Positions 1 through 12,510 of a DNA stretch of 64,000 nt are shown one piece after another. The notes beneath the pieces are model-generated. The model was not told where the DNA came from. It worked only from the letters and a program-made list of their open reading frames with translations, and did no database searches. A program made the translations under genes and the position numbers. The first letter of the stretch is position 1. The number at the start of each line of letters is the position of its first letter. Where the stretch lies: the NCBI GenBank assembly GCA_964036295.1, contig OZ038473.1, positions 255,501-319,500 of the forward strand, in the 5' to 3' direction. Source of the DNA: Plumapathes pennacea. Lineage: Eukaryota > Cnidaria > Anthozoa > Antipatharia > Myriopathidae.

Positions 1-275
1 CCGTCGGAAATTTCGACCACTCAGTACTGTTGGCATATAATTTATTATTTCAAGTTTCGTTATAAAATCTTATCGGTTTTCGTGATTTCCTAATCATATT
101 CTTGAGTTTCGTAACAACTGGCCCCGGGTGTCATTATGACGGCACCACTAGAGTAGGGGGTGGGGGTGGAATGATTGCTATACTTCACGTAGTAATATCT
201 AGTTGCTGTTAGAATTGTGCTTCTTGTTAGCCAATAGATGACTTCATATAATCGAACTTTTTTTCGACAGACGCT
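1..275 (+). promoter_or_regulatory. upstream/5' UTR region of the ZNFX1-like gene
   Basis: This stretch lies directly upstream of the ZNFX1-like start codon and would contain its 5' UTR and proximal promoter. I see no clear TATA box or initiator motif and no open frame joined to the gene. The 5' end of the transcript cannot be placed from sequence, and further non-coding exons may lie outside the window. Confidence 0.35.
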
Positions 276-3200
276 ATGGACCGCACCAGATGGAGAGGTG
301 CTGGTCACTCGCGTGACGGACGCGGTTTCTCGCGCGGAGGACGCGGTTTCGCGCGCGGAGGACGTGGGAACTTTAGAGGCGGACGAGGAAGAAATGAAAC
401 CGAGCGTGCTTTTTATCTTGGTTTCAAAGCCATCGAAAACATGCAGGACAAAACCCCGGATGAGATAGCCTTGGACCTAACATCCTCTCGATGTTTCTCA
501 TCAACGGAGGATTTACTGACGAAGCGATATCAAATGACAGACGACATGGTATTTCTACTTGTGAACGTGTTGGCTCGGGCTTGCAGCAGTGACGCGAGAG
601 AATGTCTGTTCAAACTGTTGAATCTCCTTCCCCAGTCTACGTTCGTTAACCTTCATCTGGTGTCGTATATCAACCGGCTCCCAAATGGTTTTCATAAACC
701 TCTATCAACTACCGACCTGGAAGCTGTTTTGAAGAATTTGATCAAACTGTTTAGCAAACTGATGGAGGTGAACCCGAGTTGCTACTCATATTTACCGTTG
801 CTGGCGCTGTCTTGTGTAGTGACCACGCAGTGTGACTATGGAGCGGTGGATCAAGACATCAAGAGAAAAGCTGATGATTTGTTGAAGTTAAAAGAAGAGA
901 AAGAGGAAGAACTGAAGAAAAAAGAAGAGGAGAAACATCGAAGGCGTCTACACCCACGAGATGCAGGTATAGATTTGTTTTTCTACAAGCTACGTAGACT
1001 GTGCCCAGTTCTTCTTTATCTGGCCAATGTGCGAGTGAAAAATAAACGCGTTTGAAACTACGAGGTCTGGACACGAGCGGTGGAGCGAGGCCGTGGCACG
1101 AAAGGTGCAGACCTCCAATAGTCAAACTCGTTCATTTTTCACTCGCGTGCAACCAGATTTTGCTATTACTCTTGATTGGCCAAGAATGTGTTTAAACTTG
1201 CTAGAACCAATCGTGAAGCGTAGCTAACGCAAAACCAAAGCAATCACACTATTACTTTCGACAGTAGCTTGCGAAGCAAGCGTTTCCGTGTACAAAGATT
1301 CGGAAAAGGGTCGAGATTTTGAAGTTTTGGTCTGAAATAGAGTAAGGTTTTTGAGAACCGTGCGGCACCCTCCCACCCCGCAATTAAGAGGAGTACGTCC
1401 TTCCTTCAGGATTAATTTGTTTGACTATAGTAAGTTTTACGATTACTTAGTGGAAATCAAATTTGTCTGTCTTGGTCTGTGATTGTTTTTAGTGTAATGT
1501 TAGAAGCTGAACCGCATTTCTTTGGGTCAGCAGTTGAGGTTGTCTTAATTTTTCTGCTTGCAGCGAGCAAGTTTGACAATGATACACCTCCAGACAACTT
1601 TCGCGACCTGGCAGTTATCCCCACACGAGCAGACATTTACATCGATCAGCAACCGTTCCTCAGAAGGAACAAAACCGATGGTCGCTATGACGACGCGGAG
1701 CATTATCTCGACGTGCAGTTCAGGCTCCTGAGAGAAGACTTTGTACGGCCCTTGCGCGAGGGCATCCAGCAGCTCCTGGACAGAATGGGCTCGACCAAAT
1801 TAGGAGCCTTTCAAGACATCCGTGTTTACAAAGACGCGCGCATTCTGTACCCGGTCTGCGCGTCCAATGGCTTGATGTACGTCATGAAGTTTGATAACAA
1901 CAGACTTCAACGTGTCAGATGGGAGAACAGCAAGCGGCTCATATTTGGTTCGCTTTTGTGCCTCTCAAAGGACAACTTCGAGACGTTTATCTTTGCCACG
2001 GTGGAAGACCGTAATCTAAAGGATTTGAAGGAGGTAATGTGGGAAAAAGTCCAAAAAGAGTTGAGCTTTGTTAGTTACTCTATGATCGTCCAGATGGAGA
2101 GCCCTTGTCTTCATAAAAAACTTTTGTCGGTGACAACCCGAGCGTTAGTGACACCGCGGAAATACGTTTTTGGGTCGTGCAGTGTGTCAACCGTTCAGGT
2201 GATGGAAACGCCAGTGACCTTTCTAAAGGCTACTCTCACCCGGACGGATCATACCAAATAACCAACTTTTTTTTTTTTCTTCAAATTCTCGTTTTTTCTC
2301 TCTCGCCAGGGCATCGTTGGAGTTCGCTTTGTAAACTTAACTGATGATGATGAAGTGTGTTTGGAGAACGACGACGTGTATCAGATAGTGGAGACGACCG
2401 CGTACTTTGAAGCGTACCGCCACGTGCTCGAGGGACTGCAGAAGGTTTCTCCTGATCAGCTTCCTTTGCAGGTAACTTGCGCCGTGATTTCCACGAAGTC
2501 GCACCTGTGGGACTGCGCTATATCAACTCTACTGATATTTACTCACATTTTACACTTTGAAATGACTATGTTATAATTTATTAATCTGGCTACAATTGAA
2601 GTTCCGTAAGCGGACACCTATTGAAGTAGACAAAGTGTCCGTAACTGGAACTGTTTACTTGTCAGAATGTGTAAACACAGAGTTTTAATGAGCTCGAGTT
2701 TAAATGGGTTTTCGTAAAGGTATCCGTTAGTACAGTTGCCCTCTCACGAGAGTGTCTACCCAGAGAGCTTCGACTGTAACACTTGTCGTACTTAGAAATA
2801 ATCAGTTGATCTGCTCTTGAGTGAGTACAGTTGGGTCGTTTCGATTTCCATTGCATCTGTGTTTGGTTTCAGAGATACATCGTGGAATGTGAAGCGGAAG
2901 TTCGGCCACCAGCCTATTTGCGCAACAGATTCCGCGGGACCGTGACGTTTGATTTGACGCCCATAATGAAGAAGGAAAATGCTGAGAGTGCAAGGTACCC
3001 GAAACAATGTGCCAATTTGTATAAAGTTAGTAAATTGTGGCGGGCAAAAATAGCAAGATTTGTCGCACTAAATCACACCTTCAACACAACTTCAACAAAT
3101 TCGGCACCAAAGTTGGAAGAAACTGTCTTAAGCTTTTATGTTGCGGTCCTGTTTCTTGTGGTGCATGATAGGATATTTATGGTGGCTGGGGACTGTAATT

Positions 3201-3697
3201 TAAGGAAGCAACAAAATGTTTAAAAAAATGGAATTCTAAAAACAAATATCCACTGGACGGTGTAAAAAAGCAGCAGAATCTGCTCAGATGCCACTCAAAT
3301 AGTAGACTCTTAGAAACATCGTTTTTTGTTGATTTTGTAAAGGCTCAAATTGATACTTTTTGTTTGATTTTCAAGGAGCTCCCTAGAAGAAATTAGAAGA
3401 AGGTTGGCTCGGCAGCGTTTAGGATATGACACAAGTGATGGTGAGATGCACACGCACACGCACAAACACGCATAAGAACACGAACAGTGCACACTACAAA
3501 CACATGCACATACAAACCCACTAATCACATCCGTACACTGTAACGACCGTTATTGCGGACAGTTATTTTACGGGCACATTTTCTGCTCGCCATGGGTGTC
3601 CGCTTCCGGGAGCTTTAACTGTATATGCTTGTGTTCATTGTGTGTGTGAACCTTGTCGTGGACACAGACCACTAAATACAGCACTGTGCGTCCTAGC

Positions 3698-3739
<42 letters not shown>

Positions 3740-6700
3740 TAGTGACGCACACAGGTGTCTCACACACTCAATTTTCAGGGACCAAGGTACCAATCTTGAA
3801 TTTGAACTCATGGCCGTCTGCGGAAGCCTTAGAACTAGACGACTCCCAACTACACGCCATACAGATGGCGCTGACCAAAGAGTTTGCAGTCATTCAGGGA
3901 CCTCCAGGAACAGGGAAAACATACATTGGGCTTAAAGTAAGATGTTGAACTGCTTCGGTTCATTTTGTTGTTGAGGGTTTTTTTTTTCACTTTGTGTTAT
4001 GCGGTCAGTTTCAGCTATTTGCTTTCTTTTTACGGTATGTACAGTCAAACACAACTAGGAACGGAACAGGACAAAAGAAATAGGGAATGAAATGTAATAT
4101 GCGATGGGAATGCATGAAGTGAAGGGAGGCGGGAGAGCAAGAAAGTCACCAAAATTAGTAAGACACTTAAGAGCAGTGAGAGAGACAGACAAAATGGGTA
4201 GGGGTAGGGGTACAAAAGAGAAGAAAGAACACGATAAGAATGTAATATCTGTCTTAGAATTAAATTGAAGTGATTTTAACAGATTGCCAAAGTACTTTTG
4301 CACAACAAGGACCAATGGGACACTGGAACAGAGCTTCATGTAGAAGACGAGGAAGATTTTGACCGACGTCCGGCCCATCGACCCATCCTGGTTGTGTGTT
4401 ACACCAACCACGCCCTGGACCAATTTCTGGAGGGAATCCATGAGTCTCATCCCCATGGTATAGTAAGAGTGGGTGGACGAAGTAGCAGTGAGAAGCTCGA
4501 GGAGTGCAGTCTCCGCCATAAGAAACACGAATTGCAGCAGGTCAAAGCTATGCCCAGAGAAATCAGGAGAGCATTTTTCGAAAATCACTCGCAGGTATGC
4601 AAATGTATGTTTTATGACAGCGCGGAAATACTTTTTTCGGCCGTGCGGTCACCTTGCTTTTGATTCAGTGGATATTGCACAAAATCGTAGACGCATGGAT
4701 TGGCAACAAGAGGGTTGTCCTACACGTGATTAAAATTTACATTATTTTTTGTGAACATAAAAAGTCTGTAATTATTTGACGCGATCATTTCTTCTTCGCG
4801 GCACATGCTTTTTTCAGATGGACGACATTTCAAAAAGAGTGGAAAGCTCCACGAAGCAGATGCAGAAGTGCATGGCACATGTCTTGGATGACTCGGAGTT
4901 GCAAGACGTCATGACAAACCTACAGTATCGGTCACTGTCTGAGCCAATGCTCATGCGTGGTATCCAAAAGCCGCACATCCTTCATTGGCTTGGTCTTGTC
5001 CCGGGCGCTTTTACAGCGGACCAAGACGAAGGTAAAATTTACACTGACACTTTATTGAATTTGACGACATAAATACATATTGTTAGTTTGTGTTTGCCAA
5101 TAATTTCTCCAGGATTCAGAACGATAATTTTTGTAATGGGATTCTATTTTGTTCTGTTGATTTATTCGGATGTTACTAAATCTAAAAAGCCGGTTAACTT
5201 TACGCCGTTTCTAAGTCCTGTCCCCTCCATGCGTGCAACCTATACTACTTTTTATACTAATAAAATATAAACGAGGTCTGTTCCGAATTATGCAAGAATA
5301 TACGTTAAAAGGATTACAAGCTTCATGCATGATTTGAGTCTTGCCGTTTGTTCTTAACTGTGGGTCAGCCATTGAAGCTCTACGTTTCTTTTTGGTGAAG
5401 CATAGGCAGTGTGGCAAACTGTCATCTTTACTGATAACATGTTCGTCTATTTAGTTGTTTCATGATCTTATTTCCTTGTTTTTAACAGGATACCGGGCTA
5501 AGCCTGTCGCCGTGTTCAATTTTTCCAAGGCCTACTTTGGAATAAATTTAGTGACAAAGAGCAAGTTGGCCATACCCCACAACGTCAAGAACGCCCCGGG
5601 AACAGATGGTGTAAAAGACGGTTCCATAGAGCTGGCAGGGACCCCCGATTCATTCATTGAAATTGGTAACAGAGCAGGGGGGGATTTGGACACCCAGTAC
5701 TCTGTGACTATCCTCGCTTCGGTGTACCCCATGGGAGGAGCTGGTCCAATCATAAGCTTCCACGAGTACGGTCTTGGTGTTCAGATTTGGCAGGAAGACG
5801 ACCCACCACGTGGCAGGCCAGCTATCCTGTCGGTCTCCTTCAACAGACGAGATGGTGCACCAGCAAATCCCATAGAAAAGGCTGTGTTGAACATCAACGC
5901 CTGGAATAACATTGGTGCGTCATATAATCACGAAACTGGCTATGGCACCCTGTGGCATGATGGGAAGGAGGTGGAGACCATGTTTATTGGTGCTCGAATG
6001 CCTTTGGCCACCCAGTTTCCAGTTCGGATCGGTGCTTTAACCGACGGCCAACTTTCTTTTATGGGCAGAATTTCTTCCTTACAGATTTTCCCCCAAGCAC
6101 TTGGAATAGAGCAGATTATGGCGGGTCCAGGCCTTAAAGCAGAACGTAAGTACACAGAAATGTTTTAGTAAGCTTCTTTTACTGAACAAAGCTGTTTAAA
6201 ACTGTTTTTGTCAGATGGTTTGGGTACGAAATTTCTTGAAAATATGAAACAAAATATTTAAAACTTATTTGTTTTATAGTACAGTTGACATCTTATACAC
6301 GTCCATGTTATATTTGAATTTTGTTTAATGATTTTGATAAGTATTTTGTATGAATCTAAAAGCAATTCCAATCACAAAGTGAAAGAAAAAGCATGGATCA
6401 ATTTTCGCAAACAGAGAAAACGAGGCAAAAAACACTATGTTCATTGCTGCATGCTACCGTCACATAATTTACTTTCGTTAAATAGAAACTGCTTCAAACG
6501 AAGACGGTGGAGAAGAAGAAGAAGAACTGGAAGAAGAAGAAGGAGAAGAGGAAGAGAATGACGCAGATATTCAGTACGAAGCTGACATCATGACAGGTCA
6601 ACGTTTCCTGGATGTCGATGATGTTGAATTCTTTGGCCGCAAGGGCAACAGGGGACTGGGACGCAGTTTAAAGATCGCTGACCCGTTAGCTGGAATGCAG

Positions 6701-9700
6701 CCGGCACATTGGAACGATGCAGCAGGAGGCGGTTGGCAAGTTCAAGGTTCGAAGAAACTCAGGAAACAGATGGAGTATTTGATCAAGCGTGAATTAAGTG
6801 GTAAAGACGTCATGGATGAGGAACAAGCAAGTAAGGTGAGAGACAGGGCTGCTTCAGGTCAGAGAAAATCCCGGAAACTCTGTAGTACAGCCATTTCATT
6901 CAGTCAGCAAAAAAAAGATACTATTAGGGAGATAAAGGAGATGAGGGCGAGGGAGGCAAACAGACAGACAAAGAAACGTCCAAAAGAAACGTCCAAACAA
7001 ACAAACAGAGAATATCTACTTGTTTGTTTCTTGTTTGTTTGTTTAGTCTAGTTTTAAAGTTGTGTTTTCCTGTGTATTTTACGTCAAATTTCAACTTTAA
7101 GTTAAAAAAATATATTGGTAATCCAACTACTTTTAAAAGGTTAAAGACGTCTGGAGCCTTAACAAGAAAGACCGCTGGCGCTTGTACCGCAGGTGGCTGG
7201 CCACCAAGAGCAAGGGCTACAAACGCACAATAACGCTATACCAACAGCAGTTTGAAGAAGGCGCCCGAAAACTGAAAGAAGTCAAGGAAATGGAAGACAT
7301 GATTGTTCTGAAGGAGGCTGACGTCATAGGAATGACAACTACAGGTTGGAAGTTGCATCTTGTCTTAATTTTAGAATAGAAGGTGTATAGTGCAGACTCT
7401 CCCAGCTAACCAATCAAGAAGAAAATGTATAGTAAGTTATATTGTAAGAAATCATAATTTAATCATTTTTTCTGAGAATTCTTCATGATTCTTCGTTTTA
7501 AACTTGATCACTTCTGAGATTGAAAGGGTTAATTAGCTTGTGACGATTTGTTGTGATAGAATAGTATGCTTTTAAAGTTCGTTTACGCTTAATATAGCAC
7601 ATCGTTTGATGTTTAGTTGGAGAAATTCTCATTATTTAGTATCAGTGTTAAAAATTTGCAACAAAGTTGTGCACACACGAATCGTTGCTGCATCATTAGC
7701 AAGTAAACTCTTCATAGCCTTTATTATCACATAAAAGGTTGTTTTTAAAGCGAAACAAATCTCGTCATTCTGTCTTACAGGGGCGGCCAAATACCGAAAA
7801 CTGGTACAAAAGATAAAGCCACGCATAACTATTGTGGAAGAAGCCGCTGAAGTTTTGGAGTCGCATATTGTGACGTCATTAAGCCCCGGATGTCAGCATC
7901 TCATTCTGATTGGTGATCATCAACAACTCAAGCCCAATCCCACAGTCTACGATTTGGCGAAAAATTACTCTTTGGACGTGTCGCTCTTCGAGAGAATGGT
8001 AAAAAATGGGATGCCTTTTGCACGCCTTCGCCTTCAACATCGCATGCGGCCTGAGATTGCAAGTATGGTGAATCACATCTATGGAGACCTCGAAAATCAT
8101 GAGTCCGTGATGAATTTTGAGAACATCAAGGGGATTTCACATAACATGTTTTTTGTGGAACATGAAGAGGGTGAGGTATGTGATCCTTTTAAATGTTTTC
8201 CCAATAAAAAGGGTAGGGGGTAATAGCTTAACTATCATTTTTCTTGAGCCTGTTTTTCTCTCAACGTGTTAAAGGATTACATGGAAGAAGGTCGAAGCAG
8301 GTCTAATCGTCACGAAGCGAAGTTTATCGCTGCCCTCTGTAAGTACCTGATCCTTCAAGGCTACGAACGGGAACAGATTACAGTGCTTACCACGTACACT
8401 GGTCAACTGATACAACTAAAGAATGAGATGCCCAAGGATTTCTTCCGTGGTGTGCGTGTTACGGCCGTCGACAACTTTCAGGGAGAGGAAAACGACATCA
8501 TTCTCTTGTCACTTGTGCGCAGCAACGAAGAAGGAAAAATTGGATTCCTGCAGGCCGCCAACCGTGTCTGCGTCGCTTTGTCCCGCGCTAAGAAAGGTAC
8601 AGCGGTTTGTGCTATTGATCACCTATTATAAAGGTCAGGGAAGAAGTATAAGATATGGGAATAGAGGGCAAGCCAACCTTCTCCTCTTATGCCAAAAGTA
8701 ATTTAAACAGTACATTCTAGTATAACTAGCGGTGTTGACTTACCCTAACCATAACCCTAACCCACAATTTCCTGAGAACTATCTAATGAAAACTGAAGAC
8801 ATGAAAGCTGTGAAATGAAAGCTGTCAAAGAGTACCAATTTGATAAATTCCAATAGCAGTGTCCACTTCGCCGAAACACCGAGTTTGCGTTTTTCATTTT
8901 CACGCTTGATTTCGACAGAGAGTAGTAACAGAGTTAAACCTTTTGAAAGTATGCTATAATATGCCCTTTTTTCTGGTATAACAGGTTTTTACTGTGTTGG
9001 TAACACTAAATGTCTTGAGAACAAGAACAGTCTCTGGCAAGAAATTATCGACGACATGCGCACTCAAGGCAAAGTAGGAGAATGCTTAAAGCTCACGTGT
9101 CAGAATCACCCGAAGAACGTGATAGAGGCGTCACGTGCTGAAGACTTCAGAAAGGCACCAGAGGGAGGCTGCCATCTGCCGTGTGATGCTCGGCTGGATT
9201 GCGGTCACGTGTGCGAGAAGGTCTGTCACCCCTATGACCAGGAACACAAGGAATACACTTGTAAGAAGCCCTGCGAGAAGGAATGCAAACTTGGCCACAG
9301 GTGAGAAGGCGGCGACTGAACATAAAAAAGATTGATATAGAAAATGACTAACAGAAAAGCAGTGATGAAAACTAATAATAATGTCAATCCAGTTTTATGT
9401 GACGTCATAGCGGCTATGTCGGTCATATAACAAGTCGACTGGAGAGAGTAGCGCGCGATTAAGTATAGGCCGCCACACTGCTCTGCCTATTGCTGACAAA
9501 CAAAACATGAAAACGTACAATTGGTGACTTGTAAACATAAATCGTGCTGTGCAAAACCGTATAATTGATCTGTTCGTGCCGAGAAAAGTGAGAGGCTTCT
9601 TGTTTACTTAATTCATTCCGCAATTCTATACCAGAATACCAGAAAACTTCTTCGTGAGGGACCCCATTTATAGCGCGCCCCCGCGTTTTTCGGGAACGAT

Positions 9701-12510
9701 TTCCGCGCTTTTTACGGGCAATTTTGATAATGTAAGCAGACTGTCTGTTGTATGCACCAGTTTGTTTTTTCAAGTGTAGGGGAGGATTCTGCCTCTGTAT
9801 AAATCTTTCTTCCACCTTATTTTCCAAGGTGCTCAAAGTTGTGTTACGTTGATTGTGGTCCCTGCATGACTCTCGTCATCAAAAGAATCCCTCACTGTGG
9901 ACACCAGCAGAAGGTTCCCTGTTCAGTGGACCCGTCTCAGGTCAAGTGCCAGGCGCCCTGTGAGTTACTAACACCGTGTGGCCATCCGTGTGCGAACAAG
10001 TGCGGGGAAGATTGTGTGGAGAAATGCAAGCACCCAGTGAAGAAGGCTTGGCCTTGTGGCCATGAAAATGAAACCGAGTGTCATACCAACCCAAAGGTCA
10101 CTCCTTGTAAAGCTCCTTGTGGTGCATTGCTCAAGTGCGAGCATCAGTGTCCAGGTACGTTTGGTCGTTTTCAGATTGCACGGGAAGTTCTTTGATGCCG
10201 TTAGAGTTCGTTTGTAGTAACTGTTCCTTCAGCCATCTAAGAAAAAAATGCACAAGTAAAGTAGTGAGAAATGATGGTTGCTTGTTTGGACGTTTCTTTG
10301 TCTGTCTGCCTCTCTCGCCCTTATCTCCCTTATAGTACCTTTCTTTGCTGACTTCTAATGAAATGACTGTACTACAGAGTTTCCGGGATTTTCTCTGACC
10401 TACAGCAACCCTGTCTCTCACCTGACTTGCTTGTCCCTCATCCTCCTCATTTTTTTTTTTTTTTTTTTTTTTGCAGGAACGTGTAGTGAATGCAAACAAG
10501 GTCGTCTGCACAAACCGTGCAAAAGTAACTGTGGTCGAACTCTGTTTTGCGGCCACAGTTGTCCACAGCCATGCACCAAGAACTGCCCACCCTGTCAAGA
10601 GAAGTGCGGCAATTCTTGTGTGCACAGCAAATGCCCAAAGAAATGCGGTGAGCCTTGCAAACGTTGCACTGAGAAGTGCAAGTGGCAGTGCCCGCATTTC
10701 AAGTGTAAACAGCTTTGCGGAGCACCCTGCGACCGTCCCCGCTGTGACGTACCCTGCAAGAAGCAACTAGATTGTCGCCATCCTTGCATTGGTATGTGTG
10801 GCGAGCCATGCCCGAAGAAGTGCCGAGTCTGCCACAAAGATGACGTCACAGAGATATTTTTCGGAACCGAAGACGAACCCGGTGCGAGATTTATCGAGCT
10901 GGCGGATTGTGGGCACATCTTTGAGGTTGAGATGATGGATCAATGGATGGACCAGGCCGAAGTGAAGGATGATGGGAAGAGCGTGGACATACAGCTTAAG
11001 AAATGCCCCAAATGCCAAGTTCAGATCCGCACCAGCATGAGATACGGAAACATCGTGAAGAAAATCCTGGCCGACATGGAAGCTGTAAAACGTAGAATCT
11101 TTCTCTCGGAGCCAGAGCGCAGAGAGAGATTACCAAAAGTTGAGCTTGCTCTGCGGGAGATCACTGAGTTTCCAGAGGAAGTGGTCAAAATTCAGAAATC
11201 GTTTTATTGCGAAAGTTTAACACCGGATCAGCTTAACGTCATTGAGAATCAAGCCCAGTTTCTAAAGTTCGTGCAGAAATTAGAAATCATGGTTAGGAAT
11301 GAATTGAATAAACCGGAGTTGGAGGCGAGAAAGGCAAAGCTTGGCCTCAAGAGCGAGATAAAGTCTCTCGTGACATGGATTATGAAGCTCCGCGCGCGAT
11401 TCAGTAATCAAGAGCTTGAGGAATTCAACGAAGAGCTGCTGAGAATCTGCCTTTTGGTGAATTACCGGATTCTTCGAGTACAACTAAACTTCAAAGGAAG
11501 CAAAATTGGCGCTGTTGATGAGGTGAAACTGAACCGTGTCGAAGCAGCTCTGACATGTGGCAAGCCGATTGGTGCGTGATTTTATACTGTGATTTGTGTT
11601 TCGTGCGTTATCATCATTTTTTGCTTCTTTTTCAGTTCTTTTTTTTCATTTTTTACTTCGTTACACCTTTTATGAGTGGAGTAAAACCGCGCTATTTTGA
11701 ACTCGGTTATCTTGAGTTCCCTGCTATCTCGAACAGAATCCGACTTCCCTTGGAAATGAACTTAATAGAAATCTTCGTTTGGTAGAACCTTCCTACAGTA
11801 TCTCTAGATCCCCTGCTATCTCCACCCGCTTCTCTAGAGTCCGAGATAGTGGGGCTATACTGTATGTTATTCAAAGTAGTTTAACAAAAACTAACGGTTT
11901 ACTTAATTGTACTTGTAGACGCTACCAATAGAGAGCGCTACATGGCCAGGCTGGAGCGAATCCGCACCCAGAACAACTTGACTGTGAAGTACACCAAAGT
12001 TACTGAAGAGGAGAAGAACATGATTGTAAAGGCTATGCAACTCACACAGGGACATTGGTTCAAGTGTCCGAACGGTAAGCAACCGATGAGATCAATCCTC
12101 CTGTTTTGAAGCTCACTTTGTTTGTGGCGTCGCTAGCAATTTTTATTTCTGTCCTTATCAAGCAAACCACTTGTAGTACAAGACACCTCGGAAATACGTA
12201 TTTCGCCGGGCGATGTTATTGCACAAGTTTTATTAAACACCTTTTAAAAGGTTTAAGCATTAGTGTAAAGGAGGTATTCGTTTATAAGTAAGCCCATACG
12301 TTGTTTTTCACAGGCCACGTGTACTGCATTACGGAGTGTGGGGGAGCCACGCAGGAAGGGACATGTCCTGACTGTCAAGCGACGATTGGAGGACAAAACC
12401 ACCAGCTGCGTTCGGACAATAGACTCGCCAGCGAGATGGATGGTGCCCGACATGCTGCGTGGTCAGAACAAGCAAATTTGCTGAATTTCGAAGAATTTGC
12501 CAGATGGTGA
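276..12510 (+). CDS. ZNFX1: NFX1-type zinc finger-containing protein 1 (ZNFX1)-like helicase, 18 exons
   Basis: SF1 helicase of the ZNFX1 family. Vertebrate ZNFX1 senses viral dsRNA at mitochondria; nematode ZNFX-1 acts in germ granules. Exons: 276-966, 1564-2033, 2310-2471, 2873-2994, 3376-3440, 3779-3936, 4283-4594, 4818-5031, 5489-6145, 6486-6835, 7140-7344, 7781-8175, 8275-8596, 8985-9300, 9829-10154, 10477-11571, 11919-12074, 12314-12510. All introns are GT-AG, phases match at every joint, and the total is 6,213 nt (2,070 aa). Order: an RG/RGG-rich N-terminus (residues 1-40), a charged coiled stretch, the conserved N-terminal region with [18 protein letters not shown], Walker A GPPGTGKT (544-551), a laminin-G-like insert (732-950), an acidic linker, the Walker B-type VEEAAE (1154-1159), motif V around [10 protein letters not shown] (1332-1341), motif [13 protein letters not shown] (1363-1373), a run of NFX1-type Cys/His repeats (about 1400-1720), and a C-terminal RZ-type finger (about 1998-2050). 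The insert makes it longer than human ZNFX1 (about 1,918 aa). The helicase motifs look intact. The start is the first ATG of the RGG exon. Confidence 0.95.
1031..1146. repeat. imperfect palindrome (MITE-like) in ZNFX1 intron 1
   Basis: The left arm GCGAGTGAAAAATAAACG (from 1031) pairs with CGTTCATTTTTCACTCGC ending at 1146. An inner pair (GAGGTCTG / CAGACCTC) extends the match. It is probably a small non-autonomous inverted-repeat element that inserted just after the first splice donor. Confidence 0.6.
3711..3736. repeat. (CA)n microsatellite
   Basis: A run of about 13 CA units in ZNFX1 intron 5. It creates spurious Cys/Val and Thr/His open frames on either strand, which are not genes. Confidence 0.9.
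5489..6145 (+). other. symmetric phase 1-1 exon encoding a laminin-G/concanavalin A-like domain inside the helicase
   Basis: This single 657-nt exon (219 aa, residues 732-950 of the ZNFX1-like protein) begins and ends in phase 1, so it could be gained or skipped without breaking the frame. Its protein has the pattern of a LamG_3/ConA-like jelly roll: a signature around SFIEIGNR, the central [20 protein letters not shown] segment with DGKEV, and a closing [15 protein letters not shown] strand motif. It falls between the Walker A and Walker B motifs and is followed by a Glu-rich linker. As I recall, vertebrate ZNFX1 has no such domain. The domain call rests on pattern recognition, not a profile search. 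Confidence 0.75.
6814..7000. repeat. copy 1 of an inverted intronic repeat (exon 10 end and intron 10)
   Basis: From the last codons of exon 10 through the splice donor and about 165 bp of intron 10, this sequence matches the reverse complement of 10279-10446 in intron 15. Shared landmarks are the GGTGAGAGACAGGG block, AGAAAATCCCGGAAACTC and CAAAGAAACGTCCAAA. The two copies could pair in the pre-mRNA and enclose exons 11-15. Confidence 0.75.
7380..7533. repeat. diverged copy of a ~190-bp MITE-like family (GTGAAAGGGTTAA ends)
   Basis: A degraded copy in ZNFX1 intron 11, recognised by its CTCCCA start, the AATTTAATCA core and the end ACTTCTGAGATTGAAAGGGTTAA. Better copies lie at 28645-28833, 47050-47237, 55098-55290 (reverse) and 62823-63028. 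Confidence 0.55.
10279..10446. repeat. copy 2 of the inverted intronic repeat (intron 15)
   Basis: This is the reverse-complement counterpart of 6814-7000, just before the poly-T tract and splice acceptor of exon 16. Identity looks high over about 165 bp with a few small indels. It includes a reversed copy of the intron-10 donor region, where it is not used as a splice site for this gene. Confidence 0.75.
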
